NCBI GenBank assembly: GCA_022010015.1
Contig: CP091735.1
Span: forward strand, 1,550,001-1,614,000
Length of the DNA: 64,000 bases
Direction: 5' to 3'
Origin: Clostridium sp.
Lineage (GTDB): Bacteria > Bacillota_I > Bacilli_A > Acholeplasmatales > Anaeroplasmataceae
Shown here: positions 19,309 to 29,394 of the stretch, piece by piece
Layout of the letters: every line of letters starts with the position of its first letter
Position numbering within the stretch: the first letter of the stretch is position 1
Translations under genes and position numbers: made by a program
Notes under the pieces: model-generated
Database searches by the model: none
What the model saw: the letters and a program-made list of their open reading frames with translations, nothing else
What the model was told of the DNA's origin: nothing

Positions 19309-19760
19309 TTTGTGGTGTCTTTTTGGCATCTTTTGCTTCAAAAAGTGCTATTTTAAGGCCTCTAAAGCTAGGCTTTCATTGTCCTAAAATAGATGCCAGT
19401 AGACGTTCATAGTAGTAGATGCGTTAAGGCTTTGAAACTACTTTTATAGGCACTCCTGATTTGATTAAATGAGTTGTATGACTATGCCTAAATGCGTAAA
19501 TAACAATATGAGGAAGCTTGGAAGCTTCTATATGTTTATTAAGCATTTATCTTAAGTTAGTTTCTCGGTAAGGCTTATCAACACCAAAGATAAAATCATT
19601 AGGTTTTAAGTCATTAGTTCTTTCATTAAGCATTTCAATAACAAAGTCAGGCATTAGAACTTTTCTAATTGATCCTTTGTTCTTTGGTGGTAAGATAGTA
19701 TCAACACAAGAGACAACCTTTGAAGTTATGTTCTTACAAACATTTAGATTCAATTAGAAT
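19309..19760 (-). pseudogene. C-terminal remnant of a tyrosine-type integrase
   Basis: Reading from the minus strand: LPPKNKGSIRKVLMPDFVIE, DFIFGVDKPYRETNLR, then HIVIYAFRHSHTTHLIKSGV and PIKVVSKRL-like sequence, which hold the HxxRH box of tyrosine recombinases. About 150 residues remain; the N-terminal half is missing beyond 19760 and the part around the active-site Tyr is scrambled by non-run changes. The gene ends 38 bases from the tRNA 3' end, the usual place of an integrase in an element inserted into a tRNA gene. No other element genes remain on that side that I can prove. Confidence 0.7.
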
Positions 19761-20003
19761 ATATATCATTTTTTTAGACATACATATGGAATTGTAACTG
19801 CAATATTAATTATAAATGTTATAACAATGATTTTATAATGTTTTTAAGAACTTAATATTTAAGACAACTTTTTATTTTTGAAAAAAAGAGGACTTAAGGA
19901 TATTGACTTAACTAATGATGATAGAATAAAAAAATTTTAAATATTGTAGTAATGCTTGCTAAAGAAATTTAGTTTTTATGCCTATAAAAGTGAGGATGAT
20001 AAA

Positions 20004-20224
20004 ATGAACAAGGATAAAATATGGAATAGTAAAATGCATTGGTTTAGTTTTAAATTTAGTTTTATTTTTTTAGGTATAGGAATACTATTAACTATATTGA
20101 ATATATTAGAAACAACGATTTGGAGAAGAAGCGCTGTCATTAGCTTAATTTTAATGTTTGTTGGATTGATTTTTTATTCGTTGTTTTTTGCTCCAATATA
20201 TATACATGTAGAGAAAAATAAATG
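20004..20224 (+). CDS. Small two-helix membrane protein
   Basis: 73 residues from ATG 20004 (GAGGATG upstream): MNKDKIWNSKMHWFSFKFSF, then two hydrophobic helices (FIFLGIGILLTILNIL and SAVISLILMFVGLIFYSLFF) and a short charged tail. The frame is open upstream to 19956, but that start has no RBS. Function unknown. Confidence 0.55.
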
Positions 20225-20297
20225 AAGCTATAAGAAAAAAATTTATAAATAAAAAGATATAAGAAACAAATAAACTGTCTTTATAACTTTTTCTTAT

Positions 20298-20526
20298 TTA
20301 GATTACTTGCATCAAGCATAGACGATTAGATAATAAAATCCATACTAAGTCAATCCAAACAAAGAATGGAATGATAATAGCACAAATTACTCCTAAAATT
20401 TTTCTGTAGTATTGGCTTCTCAATGATATTAGTAGCACGCACAACAACTTCAGTAATCCTGTTTACAACGGGAATAAAAAGTAATAAAATTTAGATTAAT
20501 CTTGATTGCTTATTAAACCACTTCAT
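20298..20526 (-). CDS. Small membrane protein of a family common in Bacilli
   Basis: Minus strand from ATG at 20526 (GAAGGTG upstream): MKWFNKQSRLI, LLLFIPVVNRITEVVVRATN, IIEKP, then a second hydrophobic stretch (GVICAIIIPFFVWIDLVWILL). I know this pattern, 'KWFNxQSxLxxxILLxIPxVNWxTEIVVRxS', from short hypothetical membrane proteins of low-GC Gram-positives; no function is known. Two or three small frame changes occur (near 20412 and 20498), and the exact end is uncertain. Confidence 0.5.
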
Positions 20527-20632
20527 AACTTACACCTTCAAGTATTAGTAAATGACATAATATTTATTAATGAAAATGTAGTAAAAAAATTGAAAAAAGC
20601 ATGTTATAATTTGTAAAAAGTGGTGAGTAAGA

Positions 20633-20910
20633 TGAATAAAAAAATAATTTTTCAGTGGAAATTTGCTAATACGATTTCTTTTTAAAAATAGTTTTTACCA
20701 GTATTTGTATTTTTTTATATTTGTTTTTTTGGTTTAGTTTTTTTATTTTACCGACTATTTAAATATTAGGAATGATATTATATTAGCTGATGTTACTTTA
20801 CTTATATGTTTTTATTATCAGTTATTTTTATTTTTATTATTTATCGGTAATTTTTTTATTTCATAAACAAAATTTTTGCAATAAATGATCATTTTTTATA
20901 TTCTTGGTAA
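20633..20910 (+). CDS. Putative membrane protein, unrecognised
   Basis: Starts MNKKIIFQWKFANTISFKNS with GTGAG upstream, followed by two strongly hydrophobic stretches (near 20700-20760 and 20790-20870) and a short end FAINDHFLYSW. Several T-run shifts break the frame. Only the membrane nature can be supported. Confidence 0.4.
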
Positions 20911-20955
20911 AATCAAGTTAAATAAGGCTGATTTAAAAAAATTACAATAAACGAA

Positions 20956-21323
20956 ATGGGAAAAATTTATTGTGTTAATTTTTGTTTCAAAGTCAATTAA
21001 GAATTTCTTTATTTATTTTGATACTTATATTGAGGCAAGAGATTTTTGTTATTAAAAAAATGGTTTATATGAATTTTTTTAGATAATGAATTAAAGAAAA
21101 TGATTTATAATGATAATGCTAAGATATATAATTGTCCTTGTTGTAATAAACTAACATTTGAATTTAATCCTGGTGGAACATTTTATATTTGTCCTAATTG
21201 CTATTATGAGGATGATGATTGGGCATATTTTTCATCCTAGTAAAGCATCTAAATATAATGATGTGTCATTGAATCAGGCTAGAATAAATTATAAAAAAAT
21301 ATGGGGTATGTGATATATATTGA
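20956..21323 (+). CDS. CPCC-type cysteine-rich protein
   Basis: C-terminal zinc-ribbon-like domain: YNCPCCNKLTFEFNPGG, TFYICPNCYYEDDDWAYF and SLNQARINYKKYG. This matches the Pfam Cys_rich_CPCC pattern (CPCC...GTYxICPVCxWEDD...SLxxARxNYxxxG). The part in front (YIEARDF...KNGLYEFLDNELKKMIYN) is a helical region also found in longer members. About 115 residues after repair of four shifts. The start at 20956 is a best guess. Function unknown; the family often sits next to defence or phage-related genes, but nothing here proves such a role. Confidence 0.7.
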
Positions 21324-21344
21324 TTTTTATTAGGAGAGCGAAGA

Positions 21345-21608
21345 ATGAAGTATAGCTTTTTATGCAATATTTAACAAGGAACCAGATTCAAGCTGGCTAA
21401 ATATTTATTTTCCAGATATTAAAGAAGCTCATAGCTTTGGGGTGGATTATGATGATGCAATAAAAAAATGGCAACTGATCTTTTTAAAATATGCATTAGA
21501 AATTAATTATAATAACTGTAGAAATATTACTCCAAGTAGTGAGAATGAAATTAATAAATTATATGAATATGATGATTTAGTAAAAAAATTGAAGTTGATG
21601 TCGATTAA
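21345..21608 (+). CDS. HicB-like protein without visible HicA
   Basis: Reads MKYSFYAIFNKEPDSSWLNI, YFPDIKEAHSFGVDYDDAIK, MATDLLKYALEIN and ITPSS: the HicB fold (FPDL-x-x-x-x-T-x-G-x-x-x-x-EA, then a Pro-Ser motif). HicB usually neutralises the mRNA interferase HicA encoded next to it. No HicA-like ORF (about 60 residues with GSH-x-x-x) is seen upstream or downstream. About 88 residues with GGAG before the ATG; two frame repairs near 21357 and 21465. Confidence 0.65.
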
Positions 21609-21696
21609 TGTAGAAATTATTGTTGTGAAAAAAATGTTGAAAAAAATGAGTTTTTTTGTTATTATTTTTAAATAATTTATTTTTAGGGGAAAGTTT

Positions 21697-22491
21697 ATGA
21701 ATGCTGTATTTAAAAAAATTTTGTCGACTTTTTTTATATCATTTTTTTATAATTTTTTTTATTGCTGGTTGTACAAATAATAATAAAAGTAATAATGATT
21801 TAAAAAGAAATCGTTGTAGGTAGCGATGAATTTTTTTACCATATTTTTTTCTATGAAAGAAAATGGAGAGTTTGAAGGAATTGATGTTGCCATTGCTAAA
21901 AATGCTTTTAATCGATTAGGTTATCAGCCAATTTTTAAACAAATAGATTGGAGCTTAAAGGACGAGTATCTAAATAATGGGGAAGTTGAAAGCTTATGGG
22001 GTTCATTTTTCAATGAATGGAAGATTAGATAAGTATCAATGGGCTGGACCTTATTTGAAAAGCAAAAGAGGTTATTGTTGTTAGAAAAGATAGTCAAATT
22101 AATAAGATTTCAGATCTTACTGATAAGCGCATAGCTGTTCAAATTACATCAAAGCCGGATGAAATATTTTTCTCTTAATACGCTTGGTATTGCTGATTTA
22201 TATACTTTTGAAGATATAAATCTTGTTTTTTTGCTGCCTTGAGGAAAGGTTATGTTGACGCTATAGCTAGTCATGAAATTGCTGTTTTGGAAAACTTAAA
22301 GTATGAAGCTGACGATTATAAAATATTAGATGATGCTTTAATTGAGACAAGTCTTGGTGTCGCATTTAGCTTAAATTATCCTAATAAAGAATTAATTAAT
22401 AAATTGAATGATATTTTTGAAGCAAATGAATACTGATGGAACAATTGAGAAAATTCTAAATGATTATGGCATAAATTATGAAAAACTATAA
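21697..22491 (+). CDS. Family-3 solute-binding lipoprotein
   Basis: Signal peptide with lipobox FIAGCTNN, then EIVVGSDEFLPYFFYDENGE, FEGIDVAIAKNAFNRLGYQP, KISDLTDKRIAVQ, RKGYVDAIASHEIAV and LNDYGINY: the SBP_bac_3 fold that binds amino acids or similar small molecules outside the cell. About 265 residues. No permease or ATPase gene follows; the next gene, 14 bases on, is a hybrid histidine kinase. This suggests a receptor feeding the kinase rather than an ABC transporter (inference). About seven T/A-run shifts. Confidence 0.82.
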
Positions 22492-22505
22492 GGTAGGAAC
22501 ACAAA

Positions 22506-24642
22506 ATGAGTAAAAAATTCAAGCTGCATATTGTAATTTTTTTCATTTGTTTTTACAGTAATTAGTATTCTAATTATAATTTTTTCAACAAATTATTATT
22601 GCAAAAAAATAAAGCTTTAAAAAAACAATGAATACGGAATTAATTTATTTGAAAAAAAGCAATGTATTAGTTTTGATCAAGCTGAAGATGATGAATTAGT
22701 AAAATCGCTTATTAGTGTTGCTGATAGTACTAAATTTGCTAGAGGATATTTAAATGTTAATTTGAATTGTTTGACAGATGATTTAATTACTAATTACTTG
22801 ATTGAACACAGATTATCTGGAATTGCAACAACTGAAAATGGTGTTATTAATTATTCAAAATTTATTGATGAAATAGATAGTGAAATTTTTAGACAAAATT
22901 ATTTTTTTGACTATAGCAATAATTTAAATTCAATAAATAAGTTATATGCTAAACGAATTTATAAAAAAATGACTATTTTTTTATGATTATGCATTGATTC
23001 CAAGATTAGATGACAAGGGTGTAATTATATGTTACGTTCGCCAAAAATTATTTAAATACAATATCAAGTACTATATCATTAAGTAATTTATTGTCAGGCT
23101 TTAGTAATGTTGATGATGCAAAAAAATAATTATTACAAATCAAGGAAATACGATAGCTACTAACATTATTGATAATTCTGATAGTTATTTAAAAATCATT
23201 TGAAAGCTTTTAGTTCTTATGATGAAAAATTATGTTGTAAAAAAATTGATGGCAAGAAGCATTTTTGCAATTAAATCAAAAATGTAAAAAGCTATTCAAT
23301 ATATGTCTTTTATCCTAAGAAAATCATTTATAAGACTAGAAATATTTCAATATTATATACGATAATTATTTTTAATGTGTATTTATATCCTAGAATATGT
23401 AATTTGTATAATAAATGATAATTTTAAAAAAAGAAAGAATTAGAAAGACTAACTAAGTCATATAACGAACAAATTAAAAAAATCAGCAATTGAAGCTATT
23501 AATGCAAATAATGCCAAGGATGATTTTTTTAAAGAGGATGTCTCATGATTTAAGGACGCCGATTACAGGAATAAAGGGGTTATTAGAGATAGGTGATTAT
23601 TATTCTGATAATATAGAGAAACAAAATGAATGTAGAAATAAAATAAAAGGCTTCATTAAATTATTTAATAGATTTAACTAATAATGTTTTTGGATATAAC
23701 TAAATATGAAGCAAAAAAATTTTTAAAGCTGCAAATTGATAAATTTAATTTAGAAAATTTGCTGTTAGAGATTTCCACAATTGCACAAATAAAATGTAAT
23801 GCAAAAAGCACTTGATTTTTAAAGAAGCAAAACTTGATATTAAACATAAAAAAAGCTAATCGGTTGCTCAATTTTTCTTAAAAAAAGAATTCTTATTAAT
23901 TTGATTGACAATGCCATTAAATACAATAAGCCTAATGGTTATATTAAATTAGTTTGTAAAGAAATAAGAAATATTGATAATAATGCGACCTATGAATTTA
24001 TTGTCGAAGATAGCGGAATAGGTATGAGTGATGATTTTAAAAAAATCATGTATGATGAATATACTCAGGAAGCTAATAATGGTGGCGAATATATGGGAGT
24101 AGGTCTTGGACTGGCAATTGTTAAAAGCTATGTAGATAAAATGAATGGGACAATTGAAGTTGAAAGCAAAAAATTTTGGTACAAAATTTAAAAATTAACC
24201 TTTCTTTTTGAAATTGATGACACAATTGATGAAAAAGGAAACTATAGATTTTGATTTAACCAATAAAAAAATCTTAGTAGTTGATGATAATGAATTAAAC
24301 TTAGAAATAATTGAATTTATGCTAAGTACATTAAATTGTAAAAATTTTTTAAAGGCCTCATCAGCAAATGAAGCAATAAATATCTATAAAGCATCAAATG
24401 AGAATGAAATTGATTTGATTTTTGATGGATATCTTAATGCCAAAAAAATTGATGGTGTGACCGCAACTAAAACGATTCGTTTAATTGATCGTAAGGATGC
24501 TAAAAAAATTAAAATTATTGCTATGAGTGCCAATACATTTGATGATGATATAAGCGATGCTTTAAAATCTGGTATGAATGATTACATATCTAAACCAATT
24601 GATCGTGATAATTTAATGAAAATTATCAAAAAAAGAATTTAA
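22506..24642 (+). CDS. Hybrid histidine kinase with C-terminal receiver
   Basis: Seen in order: N-terminal membrane helix, about 270 residues of extracytoplasmic domain, second helix near 23345-23420, H-box KRMSHDLRTPITGIKGLLE, N-box LINLIDNAIKYNKPNGYIK, G-boxes VEDSGIGMSDDF and GVGLGLAIVKSYVDKM, then a receiver with ILVVDDNELNLEII. As written the phosphorylation motif reads DLIFDGYLNAKKIDG; removing one T and two A gives DLILMDILMPKIDG, the textbook motif with phospho-Asp, and the K in YISKPIDRDNL follows. About 705 residues. It lacks a DNA-binding output domain and no HPt protein is seen nearby. Same transcript as the solute-binding protein. Confidence 0.87.
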
Positions 24643-24695
24643 ATTGATTGCAAAAAAATTTATTTTAAGACTATAATCTAATTGGAGGTTTTAAA

Positions 24696-25376
24696 ATGAA
24701 AAAAATAATCGTCAGAAAGTAACTTTAACATTAACTATAATTTATTTAGTTTCAATATTAATTTTTGTATTTCTTTGGAGGAATTTACAAAAGCACTTCA
24801 AATTATAGCTTTAATTTTAGCAGTGATTTTTTTATTATACTTCTAATAATTACTCTATTATATATTAGTAAAACAAATAAAGAAGACAATTTAGAAATAT
24901 CTAAGCTGATGGATAATGGAAAAAAATTGATGAATGCACCGATTTTTTTAAATCAACGAATTGAAAAAGTATTTCTTTTTCTATTTTAATTGCTTCACAG
25001 CGAATTAATTTAATTTCGGCCTATTTAATGAAAAAAATCGTGTTGATGAGGCAAGAGAAACTTGTTTACGACTATTCTTATTTTTGGATTAAATAAATGC
25101 GTAAGCTACTATAAAAATAATTTTTTTGAACTTTATGATGGAAATACAAATGCGGCTAAAAAAAGCTTTATAATAAATTTTTTTAAAGTTAAGCAATCCT
25201 TTATATGATATTCAAAAGGATAATGCTAAAAGATTAATTGAATTAGTGGAAACGAGGGAGTTTGACTTTGATCTATACAATAATACTGCTTATCCGATTG
25301 TAAAGAAAAATTTGTCAAATGTATACAAGCAAATGAAAGAATTGTTAGAATTGCTATTAGTTTTTTTAAAAACTAG
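24696..25376 (+). CDS. Membrane protein with two N-terminal helices, unknown function
   Basis: MKKNNRQKVTLTLTIIYLVS..LIFVFLWRN, a second helix near 24800-24870, then a soluble, helical region (NLEISKLMDNGKKLM, EARETCLRLFLF, YKNNFFELYDGNTNAAKKAL, NAKRLIELVETREFDFDLY) that looks like helical repeats of TPR type, though I cannot name a motif. Repair gives an end KCIQANERIVRIAISFFKN and TAG at 25374-25376, overlapping the chrA start at 25333. GGAGG precedes the ATG. Not recognised. Confidence 0.55.
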
Positions 25377-25906
25377 GCTTGTTTACCTTTTGGTGGTGGG
25401 TATGCTATGATACCCCCAAATTAAAGAAATTGTAATTGAGAAAAAAAGCATTGGCTTACAGAAGATGAGCTTCTTGAGGTTATTGCCATAAGTGAATCAA
25501 CACCTGGACCGGTAGCTATTAATCTTGCTACCTATATTGGCTTTAAAAAAAGAAAGTTTCTTGGAGCCCTTTTTTTCAACAATTGGGGTAATTATTCCAT
25601 CATTTATTGTTATTTTTAATTATTTCTCTATTTTTTTGATAAATTCATCAGGAATAAATACGTAAGCTATGCTTTTGTGGGGATTAAATGTGCTGTGGCA
25701 ATTTTAATTATATCTGCAGCACTAGATATGCTTAAAAAGGTTGAAAAGAATGCTTTTTAACATATGCTTAATTATCATAGTATCCATCACATTAATATTA
25801 CTTGAAATTTTTTTCAAATAAAATTTTTCTTCAATATTTTTTTAATATTAATTGGTGGCATGCTAGGAATTATTCTTTGCGCATGTAAAAAGGGAGAAGA
25901 CAAAAT
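25333..25906 (+). CDS. chrA: Chromate-transporter family protein, N-terminal half
   Basis: Short ChrA (about 190 residues). Seen: LFTFGGGYAMIPQIKEIVIE, WLTEDELLEVIAISESTPGP, VAINLATYIGFKKRKFLGAL and several membrane helices after it. These are the conserved FGGG and TPGP motifs. The start at ATG 25333 overlaps the end of the preceding gene. It ends where the second half begins (ATG 25905), probably with stop and start overlapping. In Firmicutes such pairs form heteromeric transporters; whether chromate is the natural substrate is unknown. Confidence 0.85.
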
Positions 25907-26524
25907 GATTTATTTTTCGATTATTTTTTTGAATTTTTTTAAAATAGGCCTTTTTTTACCTTTGGTGGTGGGTATGCAATGCTTCCACTAATTAAAGAAG
26001 CAGTATTAAAAATATAATTGGCTTGACGAATCAATATTTTTTTAGACTTTATTGGCGTTTGTGAATCAACACCAGGTCCAATAGCGGTAAATTTTTGCGA
26101 CTTTTGTTGGGGGCTACTCAAAAGGGAATTTTTAGGGGCTTTATGTGCAACTTTTGGTGTAGTTTTACCTGCCTTTATAATTATTTTATTAGTTGCTTCA
26201 ATTTTTAAAAAAAGAATTATTAAAAAAATAAATATGTAAATGCCTTTTTTTAAACGGAATTAAGCCTGTTATTATTTCTTTAATTTTTAATATCAGGAGG
26301 ATTAATGCTTTTTAAAAGCTATTGGCTATAAAAAAATGTGCGTAACTTTAATTTTTCGATTAAATCGAGTATCATTTTATTAATATTAAGTGTTTTATAT
26401 GTTTTTTTATAGATTCAAATTTAAGAAAAAAAGCTAAATTCTATTTTTAGTTATTTTACTTTCAGCAATATTAGGTGTAATTGTATGGTTCGCTTTAGCT
26501 TGCTATTTTTTTGCTATAAATTAG
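25905..26524 (+). CDS. chrA: Chromate-transporter family protein, second half
   Basis: Second short ChrA: GLFTFGGGYAMLPLIKEAVL, WLDESIFLDFIGVCESTPGP, IAVNFATFVGG, then four to five helices ending with VWFALACYFFAIN. The same two motifs as in the partner, so the pair is an unfused duplicate. A GGGAGAA site lies before the ATG. About nine run-length shifts. The gene is followed by a clear promoter for the hydrogenase gene. Confidence 0.85.
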
Positions 26525-26525
26525 A

Positions 26526-26554
26526 TTGAAAATAATTTCAATAATTAGTATAAT
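26526..26554 (+). promoter_or_regulatory. Promoter of the hydrogenase gene
   Basis: TTGAAA (26526-26531) and TATAAT (26549-26554) with a 17-base spacer, 33 bases before the hydrogenase start, which has GGAGG upstream. Confidence 0.75.
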
Positions 26555-26587
26555 ATAGATATAGAGGTTTTTTTGGAGGTTTTTATT

Positions 26588-28091
26588 ATGCTTGATACAT
26601 ATGCATCTATAATAAAAAAATTAGGAGAAGAGTCTTTGAGGAAGTTGCTAAAATAGCTTATAATGGAAATTATCAGGATATTGAAGAGATTCCCTTTAAA
26701 ATTTTTGATTCAGATGTTAAAACAAGACAATCTATTTTTCTTGAGCGTGCTATTGTTGCTGAAAGAATAAGATTAGCTATTGGCCTTCCTGTTAGAACTG
26801 CAGATGAGCATGCACCAATATCTAAGGGAATAGATGAAGCGATATGCTCACATCGTTACTATGAACCACCATTGGTTAATGTAATAGATTTTGCATGTAA
26901 TGCCTGCCCAACTAATTCATATTTTGTTACAAATGTATGTGTTGGCTGCCTTGCAAATCCTTGCGCTAATGTATGTCCTAAAAAGGCTATTTCGATAGTT
27001 AATGGTCATAGTGTGATAAATCAGGATTTATGTATTAAGTGTGGTCGTTGTAAGGATGTGTGTCCTTATGGAGCAATTGTTCATCGTGAAAGGCCTTGTC
27101 AAAAGGCATGTGGAATGAATGCAATAGGCTCTGATGAAAATGGTAAGGCAAAAATTAATTATGACAAATGTGTTAGCTGTGGTATGTGTATTGTTAATTG
27201 TCCTTTTGGGGCAATTGCTGATAAATCTCAATTATTTCAGGTTATTAGAAGTATTAAGGATAATGATGAAGTATATGCGATAATGGCACCATCATTTGTA
27301 GGTCAATTTGGTCCAAAGGTTAATTTAGAGACAATCGATGATGCTATGGAAAAATTAGGCTTTAAGGGTGTATACGAGGTTTCAATTGGCGCAGATTTAT
27401 GTACAATTGAAGAAGCACATGATTTTTTAAATAATGTACCAAATAATCTAAAATTTATGGGAACTTCATGCTGTCCTAGTTGGTCTCAAATGGCTAAAAT
27501 GGAATTTCCTGAATTTAAGGATAACATTTCTATGACACTAACACCAATGGTTTTAACAGCTAGATTAGTTAAAAAGGAACATCCTAATGCTAAAATTGTT
27601 TTTGTTGGCCCTTGTTCAGCAAAAAAATTGGAAGCATCAAGAAAAAGTGTTAGAAGTGATGTTGATTTCGTATTAACATTTGAAGAACTAATGGGAATGT
27701 TCTTAGCTAAAGAGGTTGACTTTAATAGCTTAGTAGCAAAGCCTATAAAGAACGAAACTTCAGCTGATGGTAGGGGCTTTGCTGTTGCTGGTGGTGTAGC
27801 TAATGCCGTAGTAAATGCTGCAAAGGAAATTGATCCTAATCGTGAAGTAAAGGTTATGTCGGCTCAAGGTCTTGCTTGCTGTAAAGCAATGCTTAAGGAT
27901 GCAGCAAAAGGTAAATATGATGGCTACCTATTAGAGGGTATGGCCTGTCCTTTAGGCTGTGCAAGTGGTGCTGGTACTATTTCGATGGCTACTAAGACTA
28001 AAGTGTTTGTTGAATTATCCAAGAAAAAGTGCTGAATTGAAAAAAATCTACACAATCACCATATAAAGAAGAATTAGATTCATTAGATTAG
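26588..28091 (+). CDS. Monomeric [FeFe] hydrogenase (group B-like)
   Basis: Produces or uses H2 with electrons from ferredoxin. Seen: several [4Fe-4S] motifs (CVGCLANPCANVCPKKA, CIKCGRCKDVCPYGA, CVSCGMCIVNCPFGA), then the H-cluster motifs L1 TSCCPSW, L2 VGPCSAKKLEA and L3 EGMACPLGCASG with all four cluster cysteines. The layout with an N-terminal segment of about 90 residues (TADEHAPISKGIDEAICSHR) and no NADH modules fits the group B monomeric enzymes of anaerobic Firmicutes. The reading frame is clean from 26872 on; a shift at 28025 hides the true end ELDSLD and TAG 28089-28091. About 500 residues. The ferredoxin at 43.2 kb could be its partner. Confidence 0.92.
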
Positions 28092-28095
28092 GAAG

Positions 28096-28925
28096 ATGAG
28101 AATGTTTAAGAAATTAAAAAAAGACAATACCAGGACAGTAATAAAAAGGTTTTTTTATAATATATTTATTATTACGTATTTATGTAATCACGGTAATGAT
28201 TTTTACAAATTTTTAAACAAAAAAATTGGGACTCTGTATTTTTATTGTGTCTTAACATTGTTTTTTTGTTCACATTACCACAATTTGTTTCTAAATCATT
28301 TAAAAATTTCGCTGCCGGGATTTCTTGAAATAATTATTTATCTATTTATTTTTTTGCAGCAGAAATGCTTGGCGAAACTAGCTAATTTTTTTATAATAAT
28401 GTTTCTAACTGGGATACTATGCTTCATACAGTTAATGGTTTTTTGTGTGCTGCAATTGGCTTTGCTTTAATTGACATTTTAAATAAGTCAAATAAGGTTA
28501 AAACTCATATGACACCAATTTTTGTAACCTTCGTATCATTTTGCTTTTCAATGACTGTAGGTGCATGCTGGGAAATCATTGAGTATAGCTGCGATATTGT
28601 GTCAAAATCAGATATGCAAAAGGATAAGTTAGTAACGAATATAAGTACAGTTTATTTAAACCCTGAAGGTGCAAATAAAGCAGTTCAAGTTAATGATATT
28701 AAATATACCATTATTTGGTATGATACTGATGGTGATGGTGTTGCTGATGAATCTGTAACCATTAATGGTGGTTATCTTGACATTGGAATTCATGATACTA
28801 TGAAGGATATAATTGTTAATTTAATTGGTGCCATAGTATTTTTCTATTTTTTTGGATTTTTATATATTAAAAAAATAGAGAAAAATATTCTTTTTAGAGA
28901 ACTTAATGCCTTCCTTAAAGGATGA
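28096..28925 (+). CDS. Multi-pass membrane protein of a Firmicutes family
   Basis: At least five hydrophobic helices. The conserved core is AAEMLGET..FYNNVSNWDTML, then HTVNGFLCAAIGFALIDILN, FVSFCFSMTVGACWEIIEYS and a C-terminal HDTMKDIIVNLIGAIVF. I know this combination ('WD-x-x-LHTxNGFLxAxxGFxL...FCFSMxxGxxWExxE') from uncharacterised membrane proteins of low-GC Gram-positives. The part between the helices carries DTDGDGVADES, a calcium-binding-like loop. About three shifts occur in the first half. Function unknown; it is 4 bases behind the hydrogenase. Confidence 0.7.
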
Positions 28926-28983
28926 AAAAGCTAGCTATTGATACAAAAAAATAACAATAATTTAGAAAATGAAGAAAAAAATA

Positions 28984-29012
28984 TTGATTCAAGTACTAAA
29001 ATGTAATATAAT
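28984..29012 (+). promoter_or_regulatory. Promoter in front of the riboswitch
   Basis: TTGATT (28984-28989) and TATAAT (29007-29012) with a 17-base spacer, ending about 20 bases before the riboswitch aptamer. Confidence 0.75.
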
Positions 29013-29027
29013 AAATTCACAAGTTAA

Positions 29028-29168
29028 TAGATTCCTTTAAAAGGGGAGTAGCATTGCTTTTTATAAGTATTCTATAATCGTCATCTCGATAAGTTTATCC
29101 GGTTATAGTATCTATTCATAGATTTGCAAGACCTTTATTCAATGAAAATTGAATAGGGGTCTTTTTGT
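29028..29168 (+). ncRNA. yybP-ykoY (Mn2+) riboswitch with terminator
   Basis: Seen: AAAGGGGAGTAGC at the 5' side, TCGTCATCTCGAT, CCGG in the second helix, and GCAAGACCTTT closing the aptamer, as in the B. subtilis examples. The expression platform is a strong terminator: AGACCTTTATTCAAT / ATTGAATAGGGGTCT with a GAAA loop and TTTTT. Known: this class senses Mn2+ and in many Firmicutes controls P-type ATPases, exporters of the MntP or TerC type. Here the first gene of the matching kind (P-type ATPase at 30847) is 1.7 kb downstream, behind an IS110 insertion. Confidence 0.9.
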
Positions 29169-29394
29169 GTAAATAGGAGCCAACTATAAATAAATCAAGA
29201 GATTTTTTTGAAAGAAATATCAAAAAAATTTATTTATGGAAATTTAGTGCATGCTAAAAAGGGCCTTTCACCATACATTTTTTTAAAAAAAATGTGTTTA
29301 CAGTATCCGAGTAAGGATATGCTGATTAATGTTATATATCTAGTTCTTTGAAAATTTTTATATGGTTAATGTGGAGTATACGCCTTACCTGATT

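Noticed and set aside
19120..19341. Minus-strand ORF with PKPGIEPGLKPYHG
   Set aside because: Antisense of the tRNA-Thr gene, again a typical artefact.
24408..24470. Receiver domain without phospho-Asp in the hybrid kinase
   Set aside because: Two compensating run errors hide the normal DLILMDILMPKIDG motif.
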